This document shows, piece after piece, positions 1 through 6,387 of a DNA stretch of 10,081 nucleotides. The notes below the pieces were generated by a model that saw nothing but the letters and a program-made list of their open reading frames with translations, was not told the DNA's origin and searched no databases. The stretch's first letter is position 1, and every line of letters starts with the position of its first letter. This DNA is from an uncultured Alistipes sp. (GTDB lineage Bacteria > Bacteroidota > Bacteroidia > Bacteroidales > Rikenellaceae), in assembly GCA_947173915.1 (NCBI GenBank), contig CAMWGZ010000032.1:1-10081 (forward strand). The letters are read 5' to 3'. The position numbers were made by a program, and so were the translations under genes.

Positions 1-48
1 CTGTACAAGGTTTTGCAGACCTTTGCCTAGCCACTCGGCCATCAGACC
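1..48 (-). tRNA. tRNA-Cys (GCA), 5' part, cut by the window edge
   Basis: Read on the minus strand from 48 downward, the sequence folds as the first two thirds of a tRNA: a 7-nt acceptor strand (GGTCTGA), TG, a D stem GCC/GGC enclosing GAGTGGCTA, an anticodon stem AAGGT/ACCTT and the loop CTGCAAA with anticodon GCA (plus-strand 14-16), then GTACAG as the variable region. GCA decodes cysteine codons. The T arm and 3' acceptor strand lie beyond position 1, so acceptor pairing cannot be confirmed here. A Bacteroidetes-type promoter lies about 35-60 nt upstream. Confidence 0.9.
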
Positions 49-81
49 CTGATTCGTCGGGATGTCCGACAAACGGATGTG

Positions 82-112
82 CAAATATAGGAAGATTTCT
101 CGTTTCTGCAAA
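82..112 (-). promoter_or_regulatory. Bacteroidetes-type promoter of tRNA-Cys
   Basis: On the minus strand a -33 TTTG (112-109) is followed after exactly 19 nt by TATATTTG (89-82). This matches the known Bacteroidetes primary sigma factor consensus TTTG-N19-21-TAnnTTTG. The start of transcription would fall a few bases beyond 82, leaving a leader of roughly 30 nt before the tRNA. The same arrangement, with an identical 13-mer around the -7 box, precedes tRNA-Leu at the other end of the window. Confidence 0.8.
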
Positions 113-171
113 ACTTCTGCGCAACTTTGCATTTTTTCTTGTTGAAAAACGTTCTTGCGCCGGAAAAAACG

Positions 172-179
172 TATCTTTA
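172..179 (+). promoter_or_regulatory. Possible -7 box for dprA
   Basis: TATCTTTA differs from the Bacteroidetes -7 consensus TAnnTTTG only in the last base, and lies 30 nt before the dprA start codon. I see no good TTTG at the expected -33 distance, so this is a weak candidate. It would fire away from the tRNA-Cys promoter. Confidence 0.4.
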
Positions 180-209
180 CCCATTCTTAACAGCGGTTTT
201 CGGACGATT

Positions 210-1316
210 ATGGAGGTCGATGACATAGCCTTGATGCTCACTCCCGGAATCGGGGCGAAAGGGGCGGCGCATCTGCTCGGGCGGTTCGGTACGGCCCGTG
301 GGATCTTCGCCGCCTCGCGCGACGAGCTGGTCGAGGGTGCGCAGCTGCGCGACGAGCTGGCGCGCCGGCTGTTGAAGCGGGAGGCTTTTCCCGCTGCCGA
401 GCGCGAGCTGGTCTATTGCCGGCGCAACGGCCTGGTGCCGATCGCCTCGACGGACGGAGAGTATCCCGCGCTGCTGCGCGAGATGCCCGACTATCCCCAC
501 GTGCTGTATGTGCGGGGGAGTGTCGCGGTGCTTCGCCGTACGATGCTGACGATGGTCGGCACGCGCCGCATGACCTGCTACGGCCAGCAGATGGCCGAGC
601 GGCTTGTGGGCGGGCTGGCCGACCGGGCACCCGGGACGGTCGTCGTGAGCGGCCTGGCCTTCGGGGTCGATGCGGCCTGCCACCGGGCGGCACAGGCCTT
701 CGGGCTGCCCACCGTCGGAGTCATCGCCTCGGTGCTGCCGTCGGTTACCCCGGCGCAGCATGCGGCCCTCGCGCGCGACATGATTGAGCGGGGCGGGGCA
801 GTGGTTACGGAGCTGCATTCGCAGGCGCGGCAGAACGGCTCCTTCTATCTGGCCCGCAACCGGATTTTGGCCGGCATGAGCGGCGGCACGGTGGTCGTCG
901 AGTCGCCCTTGGGCGGCGGGTCGATGGCGACGGCCCGCATGGCCGACGGCTACGACCGCACGGTAATGGCCGTGCCGGGGCGTGCGACGGATGCCATGTC
1001 GGCCGGCGTGAACGCCCTGATCCGCGACCGCAAGGCGCAGCTGGTGCTTTCGGCCGAGGATATTGTGCGGGAGATGATGTGGGGCGTGACCCGCCCCGGG
1101 GAGCTGGCGGTGCCGGTGCCCGAGACGCTTCCGGAGTTTACGGATGCGGAGCGGCGGTTGCTCGGCTGCTTCGCCGGTGCGGGGGAGGCAGTCTCGGTCG
1201 AGCTGCTGGCCGACCGTTCGGGACTCGCCGTCAGCGAACTCTCCGCGCTGCTGCTGGGGCTGGAGATGGCCGGTGCGATCCGCCAGCTGCCCGGCAACCG
1301 CTACATGCGTCTTTGA
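210..1316 (+). CDS. dprA: DNA-processing protein DprA (DNA protecting protein)
   Basis: DprA binds single-stranded DNA in the cytoplasm and loads RecA on it, and is needed for natural transformation where that occurs; it is also common in species not known to be competent. The 368 residues show a helix-hairpin-helix-like N-terminus (about 5-40), a Rossmann-like DprA core (about 110-285) and a C-terminal winged-helix segment (about 309-366). Family motifs are clear: VGTRRMTCYG (116-125), SGLAFGVDAACHRAA (147-161), LARNRILAGMSGGTVVVES (214-232) and AVPG (254-257). One motif is unusual: the GLDxxYP usually found before the second half of the core reads VLPSVTP (175-181). The start at 210 is the first ATG after the tRNA-Cys promoter region and gives the normal family length. 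The next gene begins 45 nt after the stop. Confidence 0.95.
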   Translation: MEVDDIALMLTPGIGAKGAAHLLGRFGTARGIFAASRDELVEGAQLRDELARRLLKREAFPAAERELVYCRRNGLVPIASTDGEYPALLREMPDYPHVLYVRGSVAVLRRTMLTMVGTRRMTCYGQQMAERLVGGLADRAPGTVVVSGLAFGVDAACHRAAQAFGLPTVGVIASVLPSVTPAQHAALARDMIERGGAVVTELHSQARQNGSFYLARNRILAGMSGGTVVVESPLGGGSMATARMADGYDRTVMAVPGRATDAMSAGVNALIRDRKAQLVLSAEDIVREMMWGVTRPGELAVPVPETLPEFTDAERRLLGCFAGAGEAVSVELLADRSGLAVSELSALLLGLEMAGAIRQLPGNRYMRL

Positions 1317-1361
1317 GCGAGCGGGGAGCCCGTGCGGACGGCCGATAAAAAAAATTGGAGT

Positions 1362-1751
1362 ATGGAAACAACGAATGAAAGAGAGATTCTGACGCATGAA
1401 TACGTGCGTCTCCGGGCCTGGGAGGGGAGCCTCGTTCTGTATTTCGAGAACGAGGCCGCGAAGCCTCTGGCATTGGGGCGGAAGCTGGGCGAAATAGACG
1501 AAAACGCCTACATGAATGGCTACAACTGGGATGTCCTGCTGAGCCATTATCTCTCCGAGCATGCGCCCGATATTCTGGAGTGCATGGAGAGCGATCCGGA
1601 GGCGGGTTCTTATGTCGCCTATTTCGAGGATACGCCGGAGAACGAGCGGAAGGCCCTCCGCTTTGCGGAGATGATCGTGGCGCTGGTCGAGGGGGAGGAG
1701 GAGCTTTGCCGGCTCGTCCGCGAACGGGGCGATGAAATCGAGTGGGACTGA
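1362..1751 (+). CDS. Imm51-like small protein (predicted immunity family)
   Basis: The 129-residue acidic protein resembles, from memory of the family, Imm51 (immunity proteins predicted from polymorphic toxin loci): an NGYNW motif at 52-56, an L...YLSEH.P helix (about 59-69), and DPEAGSYVAY at 78-87, followed by a helical tail. It has no signal peptide or membrane segment, so it should be cytoplasmic. I chose the ATG at 1362; a GTG at 1332 in the same frame would add ten residues, but these look unlike the family and start only 15 nt after dprA. No toxin gene is visible on either side, so a real immunity role is unproven; many such proteins are stand-alone. It lies 45 nt downstream of dprA with no promoter that I can see, and may be co-transcribed with it. 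Confidence 0.65.
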   Translation: METTNEREILTHEYVRLRAWEGSLVLYFENEAAKPLALGRKLGEIDENAYMNGYNWDVLLSHYLSEHAPDILECMESDPEAGSYVAYFEDTPENERKALRFAEMIVALVEGEEELCRLVRERGDEIEWD

Positions 1752-1782
1752 GGTCGGGCGGAACGCGCGACGGCGCTGCGTA

Positions 1783-1796
1783 CTCTTCGGTAAGAG
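1783..1796 (+). other. Small hairpin before tatD
   Basis: CTCTT-CGGT-AAGAG forms a 5-bp stem with a 4-nt loop in the 74-nt gap between the Imm51-like gene and tatD. No T-run follows, so it is not a convincing terminator. The gap also holds an A/T-rich stretch (1808-1825) directly before the tatD start, the kind of start region usual in Bacteroidetes. Confidence 0.25.
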
Positions 1797-1825
1797 GACC
1801 GCGGCGGTATAATTATTAGAATAGT

Positions 1826-2686
1826 ATGCTGGTAGATACGCACTCTCATATTTACGCCGAGGAGTTCGACTCCGACCGCGATGCCGCTGTCGCCCGTGCC
1901 GGGCAGGCCGGTGTCGGGCTGCTGCTCCTGCCGGCGATCGACTCGGAGAGCCACGGCCGCCTCTTCGACGCGTGCCGCCGCTACGGGGCCTGCTGTCGCC
2001 CGATGATGGGGCTGCACCCCACCTCCGTGAACGGCAATCCCCGGTGGCGCGAGGAGCTGGAGGCGGTCGAGCGGCTGCTGGCCGCGCCGCCCGAGGGCAT
2101 CGGCGGGTTCTGCGCCGTCGGCGAGATCGGGCTGGACTACTATTGGGACGACGGATTCAAGGCCGAGCAGCGGGAGGCTTTCGTGCGGCAGTGCCGCCTG
2201 GCCGTGCGGCTCGACCTGCCTGTCGCGATCCACACCCGCGCCGCCTGGGAGGATATGGTGCCGCTCATCGAGCGGGAGGCCGCCGCCGCGCGCGAGCAGG
2301 GCGGGAGGCTGCGGGGGGTGTTTCATGCCTACTCCGAGGACGAGGCGACCTACCGGCGGCTGAAGGCGGCGGGCGACTTTCTCTTCGGCATCGGCGGGGT
2401 GGTAACCTTCCGGAAGAGCGCGCTGGCTGAAACGGTGCGCCGCATGGAGCCGGACGACCTGCTGCTGGAGACCGACTGCCCCTACCTGACTCCCGTGCCG
2501 CATCGGGGCGAGCGGAACGAATCCGGATATATTCGCTATATTTGCGACAGAATCGCGGAGATCAAGGGCCTCTCTGCCGGGGAGGTGGCCGCCGTCACGA
2601 CGCGGAACGCCCTGCGGATGTTCGGCGGCGGGAGCGGCGCGCGATGCGAAGCGATCGGTAACGAAATTCAAACAAAAACGTCATAA
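1826..2686 (+). CDS. TatD-family metal-dependent hydrolase (DNase)
   Basis: TatD-family enzymes are cytoplasmic TIM-barrel metallohydrolases, with 3'-5' exonuclease activity on single-stranded DNA and RNA in studied members and proposed roles in repair and DNA turnover. All metal-binding signatures are visible in the 286 residues: THSH with His6 and His8, GLHP (62-65), GEIGLDYYW with Glu100, IHTR with His136, FHAYS with His167 and LETDCPYLTP with Asp217. The family's PHRGERN stretch follows (225-231). About 18 residues after MFGG (266-269) extend past the usual C-terminus and look unstructured. The ATG at 1826 gives the canonical MLVDTHSHIY opening. The stop is only 2 nt before the asparaginase ATG, so the two genes are probably translated from one mRNA. 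The exact subtype (TatD, YcfH or YjjV) cannot be settled by eye. Confidence 0.93.
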   Translation: MLVDTHSHIYAEEFDSDRDAAVARAGQAGVGLLLLPAIDSESHGRLFDACRRYGACCRPMMGLHPTSVNGNPRWREELEAVERLLAAPPEGIGGFCAVGEIGLDYYWDDGFKAEQREAFVRQCRLAVRLDLPVAIHTRAAWEDMVPLIEREAAAAREQGGRLRGVFHAYSEDEATYRRLKAAGDFLFGIGGVVTFRKSALAETVRRMEPDDLLLETDCPYLTPVPHRGERNESGYIRYICDRIAEIKGLSAGEVAAVTTRNALRMFGGGSGARCEAIGNEIQTKTS

Positions 2687-2688
2687 CC

Positions 2689-3717
2689 ATGAAACCCAAA
2701 ATTCTGATCATCTATACGGGCGGCACCATCGGCATGAAGCCCGATCCCGAGACGGGTGCGCTCGTGCCTTTCGATTTCGGCGGCATCTACGAGGAGTTTC
2801 CCTCGCTGCGGACGCTGAATATCGCCCTCGAGGTCTTCACGATGAATCCTGTGATCGACTCCTCGAACGTCTCGCCCGAAAACTGGCTCGAACTGGCGGC
2901 CATCGTGCGCGACAACTACGACCGCTACGACGGCTTCGTCGTGCTGCACGGCACCGACACCATGTCCTACACCGCTTCGGCGCTGAGCTTCCTGCTGGAG
3001 AACCTCTCCAAGCCGGTGGTATTTACCGGCAGCCAGATTCCGATCGGGGTGCTGCGCACCGACGGCCGCGAGAACCTGATGACGGCCATCGAGATCGCTT
3101 CGGCCCGCATCGACGGCCGCCCGGCGGTTCCGGAGGTGTCGCTCTACTTCCAGAACTGTCTGTTCCGCGCCAACCGCACCACCAAGCGCAGCTCGGAGGA
3201 CCTGAGCGCCTTCTGGTCGTACAACTACCCGGCGCTGGCCGACGTGGGAGTCAATATCTCCTACCATACCGAATATATCCTCCATCCCGACAACTACGGC
3301 GAGCCGCTGCGGATCGCCTCCCGTCTGAGCGGCGGCGTGGCGGTGGTGAAGCTCTTCCCGGGTATCGAGGAGCGCACGCTGCGGGCCATGCTCTCGGCAG
3401 AAGGGCTGCGGGGCGTGGTGCTCGAAACCTTCGGTGCGGGCAACGCGCCGACGAGCGAGTGGTTCATCCGCGTGCTGGAGGAGGCGATCGGCCGGGGGCT
3501 GATCGTGCTCAACGTCACTCAGTGCCGGGGCGGTGCCGTGATGATGGAGCTGTACGAGACGGGGCTGCGGCTGCAGCAGATCGGCGTGCTCTGCGGCCAC
3601 GACATGACCACCGAGGCGGCCGTGACCAAACTGATGTACGTTCTGGGGCTGGAGCTGCCCCGGGAGCGGACTCTGGAACTGTTGCGCATGCCCCTCAAGG
3701 GAGAATTTACTTGCTGA
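2689..3717 (+). CDS. ansA: Type I (cytoplasmic) L-asparaginase
   Basis: The enzyme hydrolyses L-asparagine to aspartate and ammonia. The 342 residues align well, from memory, with E. coli AnsA: YTGGTIGM (9-16) with the nucleophile Thr13, HGTDTM (87-92) with the Thr89/Asp90 pair, TGSQIPIGVLRTDGR (113-127) and NRTTK (162-166) with the catalytic Lys166. There is no signal peptide, which supports the cytoplasmic type I class over the periplasmic type II. Cys279 in VTQC matches the cysteine of the allosteric asparagine site described for E. coli AnsA, and Thr165 also fits, so allosteric control is possible (inference). The start lies 2 nt after the tatD stop, suggesting translational coupling. A promoter-like sequence for the next operon starts only 6 nt after its stop. 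Confidence 0.95.
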   Translation: MKPKILIIYTGGTIGMKPDPETGALVPFDFGGIYEEFPSLRTLNIALEVFTMNPVIDSSNVSPENWLELAAIVRDNYDRYDGFVVLHGTDTMSYTASALSFLLENLSKPVVFTGSQIPIGVLRTDGRENLMTAIEIASARIDGRPAVPEVSLYFQNCLFRANRTTKRSSEDLSAFWSYNYPALADVGVNISYHTEYILHPDNYGEPLRIASRLSGGVAVVKLFPGIEERTLRAMLSAEGLRGVVLETFGAGNAPTSEWFIRVLEEAIGRGLIVLNVTQCRGGAVMMELYETGLRLQQIGVLCGHDMTTEAAVTKLMYVLGLELPRERTLELLRMPLKGEFTC

Positions 3718-3722
3718 AAGCG

Positions 3723-3753
3723 TTGGACGGAATGAAATAAATTCGTATATTTC
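3723..3753 (+). promoter_or_regulatory. Candidate promoter of the exb operon
   Basis: TTGG (3723-3726), 19 nt, then TATATTTC (3746-3753): a near match to the Bacteroidetes TTTG-N19-21-TAnnTTTG promoter with the right spacing. Transcription would start near 3758-3760, giving a leader of about 245 nt before exbB. I see no better match closer to exbB. Confidence 0.5.
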
Positions 3754-4004
3754 GGGACTCAAAGTGCGCTTTCTTCCCGTCGCAAAACCGGTGATTCGGG
3801 CGTGAATGCCTGTGTGTCATTGGGTTTGCGTGTTGTTGCGGAGGGGCGTACCGGTCGCGGTGCCTCGTCGTCCGTCTGCCCTCGGGCATGTCCGCCGGTT
3901 GCGCGGGCCGGTTGCGGCGGAGGCGGGCGCTCCCGAAGAACTGAATTTTTTAATGCGATAGAAAAGTAAAAACGATCAACTAATTAAAATTTTAATTAAC
4001 CATT
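3754..4004 (+). other. Leader region upstream of exbB
   Basis: This gene-free stretch follows the candidate promoter. Its middle is very GC-rich with several short hairpins (TGCC-CTCG-GGCA at 3878-3889, CGGG-CGCT-CCCG at 3924-3935), and its last 50 nt are A/T-rich. A 51-codon frame (3806-3961) begins directly after a TGA, lacks an A-rich start region and has a random-looking, Arg/Val/Ala-rich product, so I do not call it a gene. No known riboswitch pattern was recognised. Confidence 0.4.
3981..3998. promoter_or_regulatory. 18-bp perfect A/T palindrome before exbB
   Basis: TAATTAAAATTTTAATTA is a perfect palindrome ending 6 nt before the exbB ATG. It could be a protein-binding site, or simply an A/T-rich, unstructured ribosome entry region of the kind that boosts translation in Bacteroidetes. 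Sequence alone does not separate the two. Confidence 0.45.
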
Positions 4005-4775
4005 ATGAAAAAACTTTTTTTGATTGTAACGGCTGCCGCTTTCTCGCTCGGCGCTGTTAATGCTTTCGCTCAGGAGACGGTTGCGACTGAAGAGGCTGCT
4101 GTCGTCGAGACCGTAGTGGCCGCGCAGACGCAGCTGGCCGATGCCACTCCGATGCACCAGGTGCTGATGCAGAAGTTCCTCGAAGGCGGCTGGGAGTGGA
4201 TGCTTCCGGTGCTCCTCTGCTTGGTTCTGGGTCTGGCCATCGCCATCGAGCGTATGCTCTATCTGAGCTTCTCGACGATCAACTCGAAGAAATTCATCGC
4301 CCAGGTCAATGACGCGCTCAAGAACGGCGGCATCGAGGCTGCCAAGGAGGTTTGCCGCAACAAGCGCGGCCCGATCGCCTCGATCTTCTATCAGGGCCTG
4401 GATCGCTACAACCAGGGTCTGGACAGCGTCGAGAAGGCCGTCGTATCGTACGGTTCGGTGCAGACCGGCCGCATGGAGTCGGGTCTGAGCTGGATCGGTT
4501 TGTTCATCGCTCTGTCGCCGATGTTGGGCTTCATGGGTACGGTCGTCGGTATGATCGCTGCGTTCGATGCCATCCAGGCTGCCGGCGATATCTCCCCGAC
4601 GCTGGTTGCCGGCGGTATCAAGGTCGCCCTGCTGACTACCCTGATGGGTCTTATCGCTGCGGTTATTCTTCAGCTGTTCTACAACTATATCGTTTCGAAG
4701 ATCGACTCGCTGGTAAACGATATGGAGGATTCGTCGATCATCCTGATGGACATGCTGACCGAGTACAAGAAATAA
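4005..4775 (+). CDS. exbB: ExbB / MotA-TolQ-ExbB family proton channel subunit
   Basis: ExbB forms the pentameric inner-membrane channel that, with ExbD, uses the proton gradient to drive TonB and outer-membrane uptake. The 256 residues start with a signal-peptide-like segment (1-22, ending AFA before Gln23), then an Ala/Glu-rich linker, TM1 (about 64-82), a cytoplasmic stretch (about 85-158), TM2 (about 160-183) with SPMLGFMGTVVGM (171-183) and TM3 (about 203-228) with VALLTTLMGLIAAV. The GTV and TT-GL motifs are typical of the channel-lining helices. The N-terminal signal-like part is absent from E. coli ExbB but, as I recall, is usual in Bacteroidetes. It is first in a four-gene operon; the next start is 30 nt away. 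Confidence 0.93.
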   Translation: MKKLFLIVTAAAFSLGAVNAFAQETVATEEAAVVETVVAAQTQLADATPMHQVLMQKFLEGGWEWMLPVLLCLVLGLAIAIERMLYLSFSTINSKKFIAQVNDALKNGGIEAAKEVCRNKRGPIASIFYQGLDRYNQGLDSVEKAVVSYGSVQTGRMESGLSWIGLFIALSPMLGFMGTVVGMIAAFDAIQAAGDISPTLVAGGIKVALLTTLMGLIAAVILQLFYNYIVSKIDSLVNDMEDSSIILMDMLTEYKK

Positions 4776-4805
4776 TTCGCATCCAAAAGATTCATTATCC
4801 CGATT

Positions 4806-5225
4806 ATGAAAAAAGTATTTAACATATTGCTCGCTGTCGTGATGCTCATAACGGTCGCTCTGGCCGTATATGCGGTTGCGGACGGCGGCAGCAGCGAGTC
4901 GATCAACCTGAACCTCATCTGGGGTTACGTGCTGATCGTGGGTGCGGTGGCATCGGCTCTGTTCTGTGCGCTTTGGGGCATGGTCAAGAACCCGGCCGGC
5001 ATCAAGGGAACGCTGCTTTTGACGGCGCTGATCGCGGTGATCGTCGTTGCGGCCTATATGATCGCCAAGGGGCATTCGATCCAGATTCCCGATCTGGCGA
5101 CGGGCGGTTTCTTCCCCCACTCCGAGACGGTCGTTACGGAGGCCAGCATTCTGGTAACCTACGTGGCGATGGCCGGTGCGATTCTGACGGCCCTCTTTAC
5201 CGAAATCTACAAGGCGTTCAAATAG
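4806..5225 (+). CDS. Four-helix membrane protein of the exb operon, function unknown
   Basis: I do not recognise a named domain. The 139 residues appear to be nearly all membrane: helices at about 5-25, 36-58, 68-87 and 112-132, joined by short loops, with a polar loop of about 25 residues (88-111) holding GHSIQIPD and GGFFPHSE. The C-terminus ends in KAFK, likely on the cytoplasmic side. It sits between exbB and exbD with gaps of 30 and 15 nt, so it is surely co-transcribed and probably made in step with the motor. I recall a small membrane protein at this place in other Bacteroidales exb operons, which would point to an accessory subunit or assembly factor; that role is inference. Base composition and start region resemble the neighbours, so recent acquisition is unlikely. 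Confidence 0.85.
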   Translation: MKKVFNILLAVVMLITVALAVYAVADGGSSESINLNLIWGYVLIVGAVASALFCALWGMVKNPAGIKGTLLLTALIAVIVVAAYMIAKGHSIQIPDLATGGFFPHSETVVTEASILVTYVAMAGAILTALFTEIYKAFK

Positions 5226-5240
5226 AAACTCGACTACACA

Positions 5241-5852
5241 ATGGCTACAGACAAAAGAAAAGTACAGGAGATCAATGCCGGTTCTATGGCCGACATCGCT
5301 TTCCTGCTGCTCATATTCTTCCTGGTGGCTACGACGATGAATGTCGATACGGGTATCGCCCGCAACCTTCCTCCCATGCCTCCCGAGAATCAGCAGGTCG
5401 AGGATCTGAAGGTGCGTGTGCGTAACGTGCTCCCCGTGCTCATCAACGGTCGGGGCGACCTCTTCGTGGGGCGTGCCGGCGAGCAGGAGTATCTCGACAT
5501 CCACCAGTTGAAAGACCGGGCCAAAGAGTTTTTGCTCAATCCGATGGACGATCCCAATCTTCCCGAGAAGGAGATGCAGGAGTTCGATCTTCCGGACGGC
5601 AGCAAGTGGACCTATGCAGTGGGTAAGGGCGTGCTTTCGCTTCAGACGACCAAGGATACCCAGTATCAGAACTACATCATGGTGCAGAACGAGCTGACCC
5701 GTGCGGTCAATGAGATCCGCGACGAGGTGGCGCGGGCGAAGTTCCAGAAGAAATTCGCCGAGCTGGCCGAAGGCGAGCGTGCCGTGGTGGCCAAGGCGGT
5801 GCCCATGAGTATTTCGGAGGCCGAACCAAGAGACTTAGCAGGAAGAAATTAG
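5241..5852 (+). CDS. exbD: ExbD/TolR family protein, long form
   Basis: ExbD sits in the ExbB pore and carries the proton-binding aspartate. Here the short cytoplasmic N-terminus is followed by SMADIAFLLLIFFLVATTM (15-33), with Asp18 at the position of the essential ExbD/TolR aspartate, and then a periplasmic domain. At 203 residues it is clearly longer than the usual 130-150. Extra material lies at about 100-128 (Pro/Asp/Glu-rich) and in a charged, probably helical tail (about 155-190). The part around 128-160 (VLSLQTTKDTQYQNYIMVQN) fits the usual C-terminal ExbD fold. It begins 15 nt after the preceding gene and ends 1 nt before the second exbD. Confidence 0.92.
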   Translation: MATDKRKVQEINAGSMADIAFLLLIFFLVATTMNVDTGIARNLPPMPPENQQVEDLKVRVRNVLPVLINGRGDLFVGRAGEQEYLDIHQLKDRAKEFLLNPMDDPNLPEKEMQEFDLPDGSKWTYAVGKGVLSLQTTKDTQYQNYIMVQNELTRAVNEIRDEVARAKFQKKFAELAEGERAVVAKAVPMSISEAEPRDLAGRN

Positions 5853-5853
5853 T

Positions 5854-6324
5854 ATGGCAGTAATGAAAAAGAAGGGCAACAAAGGTTTGCCCCCGATCTC
5901 TACCGCGTCGCTTCCCGACGTGATCTTCATGATCCTCTTCTTCTTCATGGTCTCCACGACCATGCGGGATCAGGAGCTGCATCTGAAGTATTCGCTGCCG
6001 GATGCGACCGAGGTCCAGAAACTGGAGAAGAAGTCGCTCGTGAGCTACATCCACATCGGCGAGCCTATCGGTATCTGGCGCGAGCAGTACGGTCCCGCGC
6101 CCCGTATCCAGCTCAACGATGCGTTCAAGACCGCTCAGGATATCGGTCAGTTCGTCGCTGCCGAGCGCGATAAGCTCAGCGAGCAGGATCGTGCGCTGAT
6201 GACGGTCTGCCTGAAGGCCGATCGCTATACGACGATGGGCCGTATTACCGAGGTCAAGCAGGAGCTTCGCCGTGCGAATGCCCTGAAGATCTCCTATGCG
6301 GCCGGTAAGACGCTGGGCTATTAG
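5854..6324 (+). CDS. exbD: ExbD/TolR family protein, second copy
   Basis: A second, diverged ExbD of 156 residues. The membrane helix LPDVIFMILFFFMVSTTM (20-37) carries Asp22 in the proton-relay position. The periplasmic part ends with KADRYTTMGRITEVKQELRR (121-140), the common ExbD signature in which a D-x-x-x-x-x-G turn precedes the last helix. The start lies 1 nt after the first exbD stop; a second Met at codon 4 is an alternative start. Paired, non-identical ExbD genes are frequent in Bacteroidetes and may form mixed dimers in one ExbB pore (inference). It is the last gene of the operon: a strong terminator begins 22 nt downstream and no tonB follows. Confidence 0.93.
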   Translation: MAVMKKKGNKGLPPISTASLPDVIFMILFFFMVSTTMRDQELHLKYSLPDATEVQKLEKKSLVSYIHIGEPIGIWREQYGPAPRIQLNDAFKTAQDIGQFVAAERDKLSEQDRALMTVCLKADRYTTMGRITEVKQELRRANALKISYAAGKTLGY

Positions 6325-6346
6325 CCTGTGTCTGTCGGAATATTGC

Positions 6347-6387
6347 AAAACGACGGAGGAACTCGAAAGTTCCTCCGTCGTTTTTTT
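6347..6387 (+). terminator. Rho-independent terminator of the exb operon
   Basis: A perfect stem pairs 6347-6363 with 6368-6384 around the stable CGAA tetraloop (core ACGACGGAGGAACT with its complement), followed by seven T residues (6381-6387). The A-run on the left gives it some activity on the other strand too, fitting its place between convergent operons. Confidence 0.93.

Noticed and set aside
177..1562. Long minus-strand open frame (461 codons) opposite dprA
   Set aside because: It is antisense to a gene with clear DprA motifs, has His/Arg/Gln-rich low-information sequence and would run through the dprA promoter region; typical of high-GC shadow frames.
1808..1813. TATAAT before tatD as a -10 box
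   Set aside because: It lies only 12 nt before the start codon and Bacteroidetes promoters do not use the E. coli -10; more likely part of the A/T-rich translation start region.
1619..3762. Minus-strand frames opposite tatD and the asparaginase
   Set aside because: Both mirror the codon structure of strong plus-strand genes and have no recognisable domains.
3806..3961. 51-codon frame in the exb leader as a real gene
   Set aside because: It has no A-rich start region, starts right after a stop codon in GC-rich DNA and its product looks random; kept only as a note on the leader.
3996..5504. Minus-strand frame of 502 codons opposite the exb genes
   Set aside because: Antisense of exbB, the four-helix gene and exbD; the product is rich in His, Arg, Gln and Asp with no motif, whereas the plus-strand proteins are well supported.
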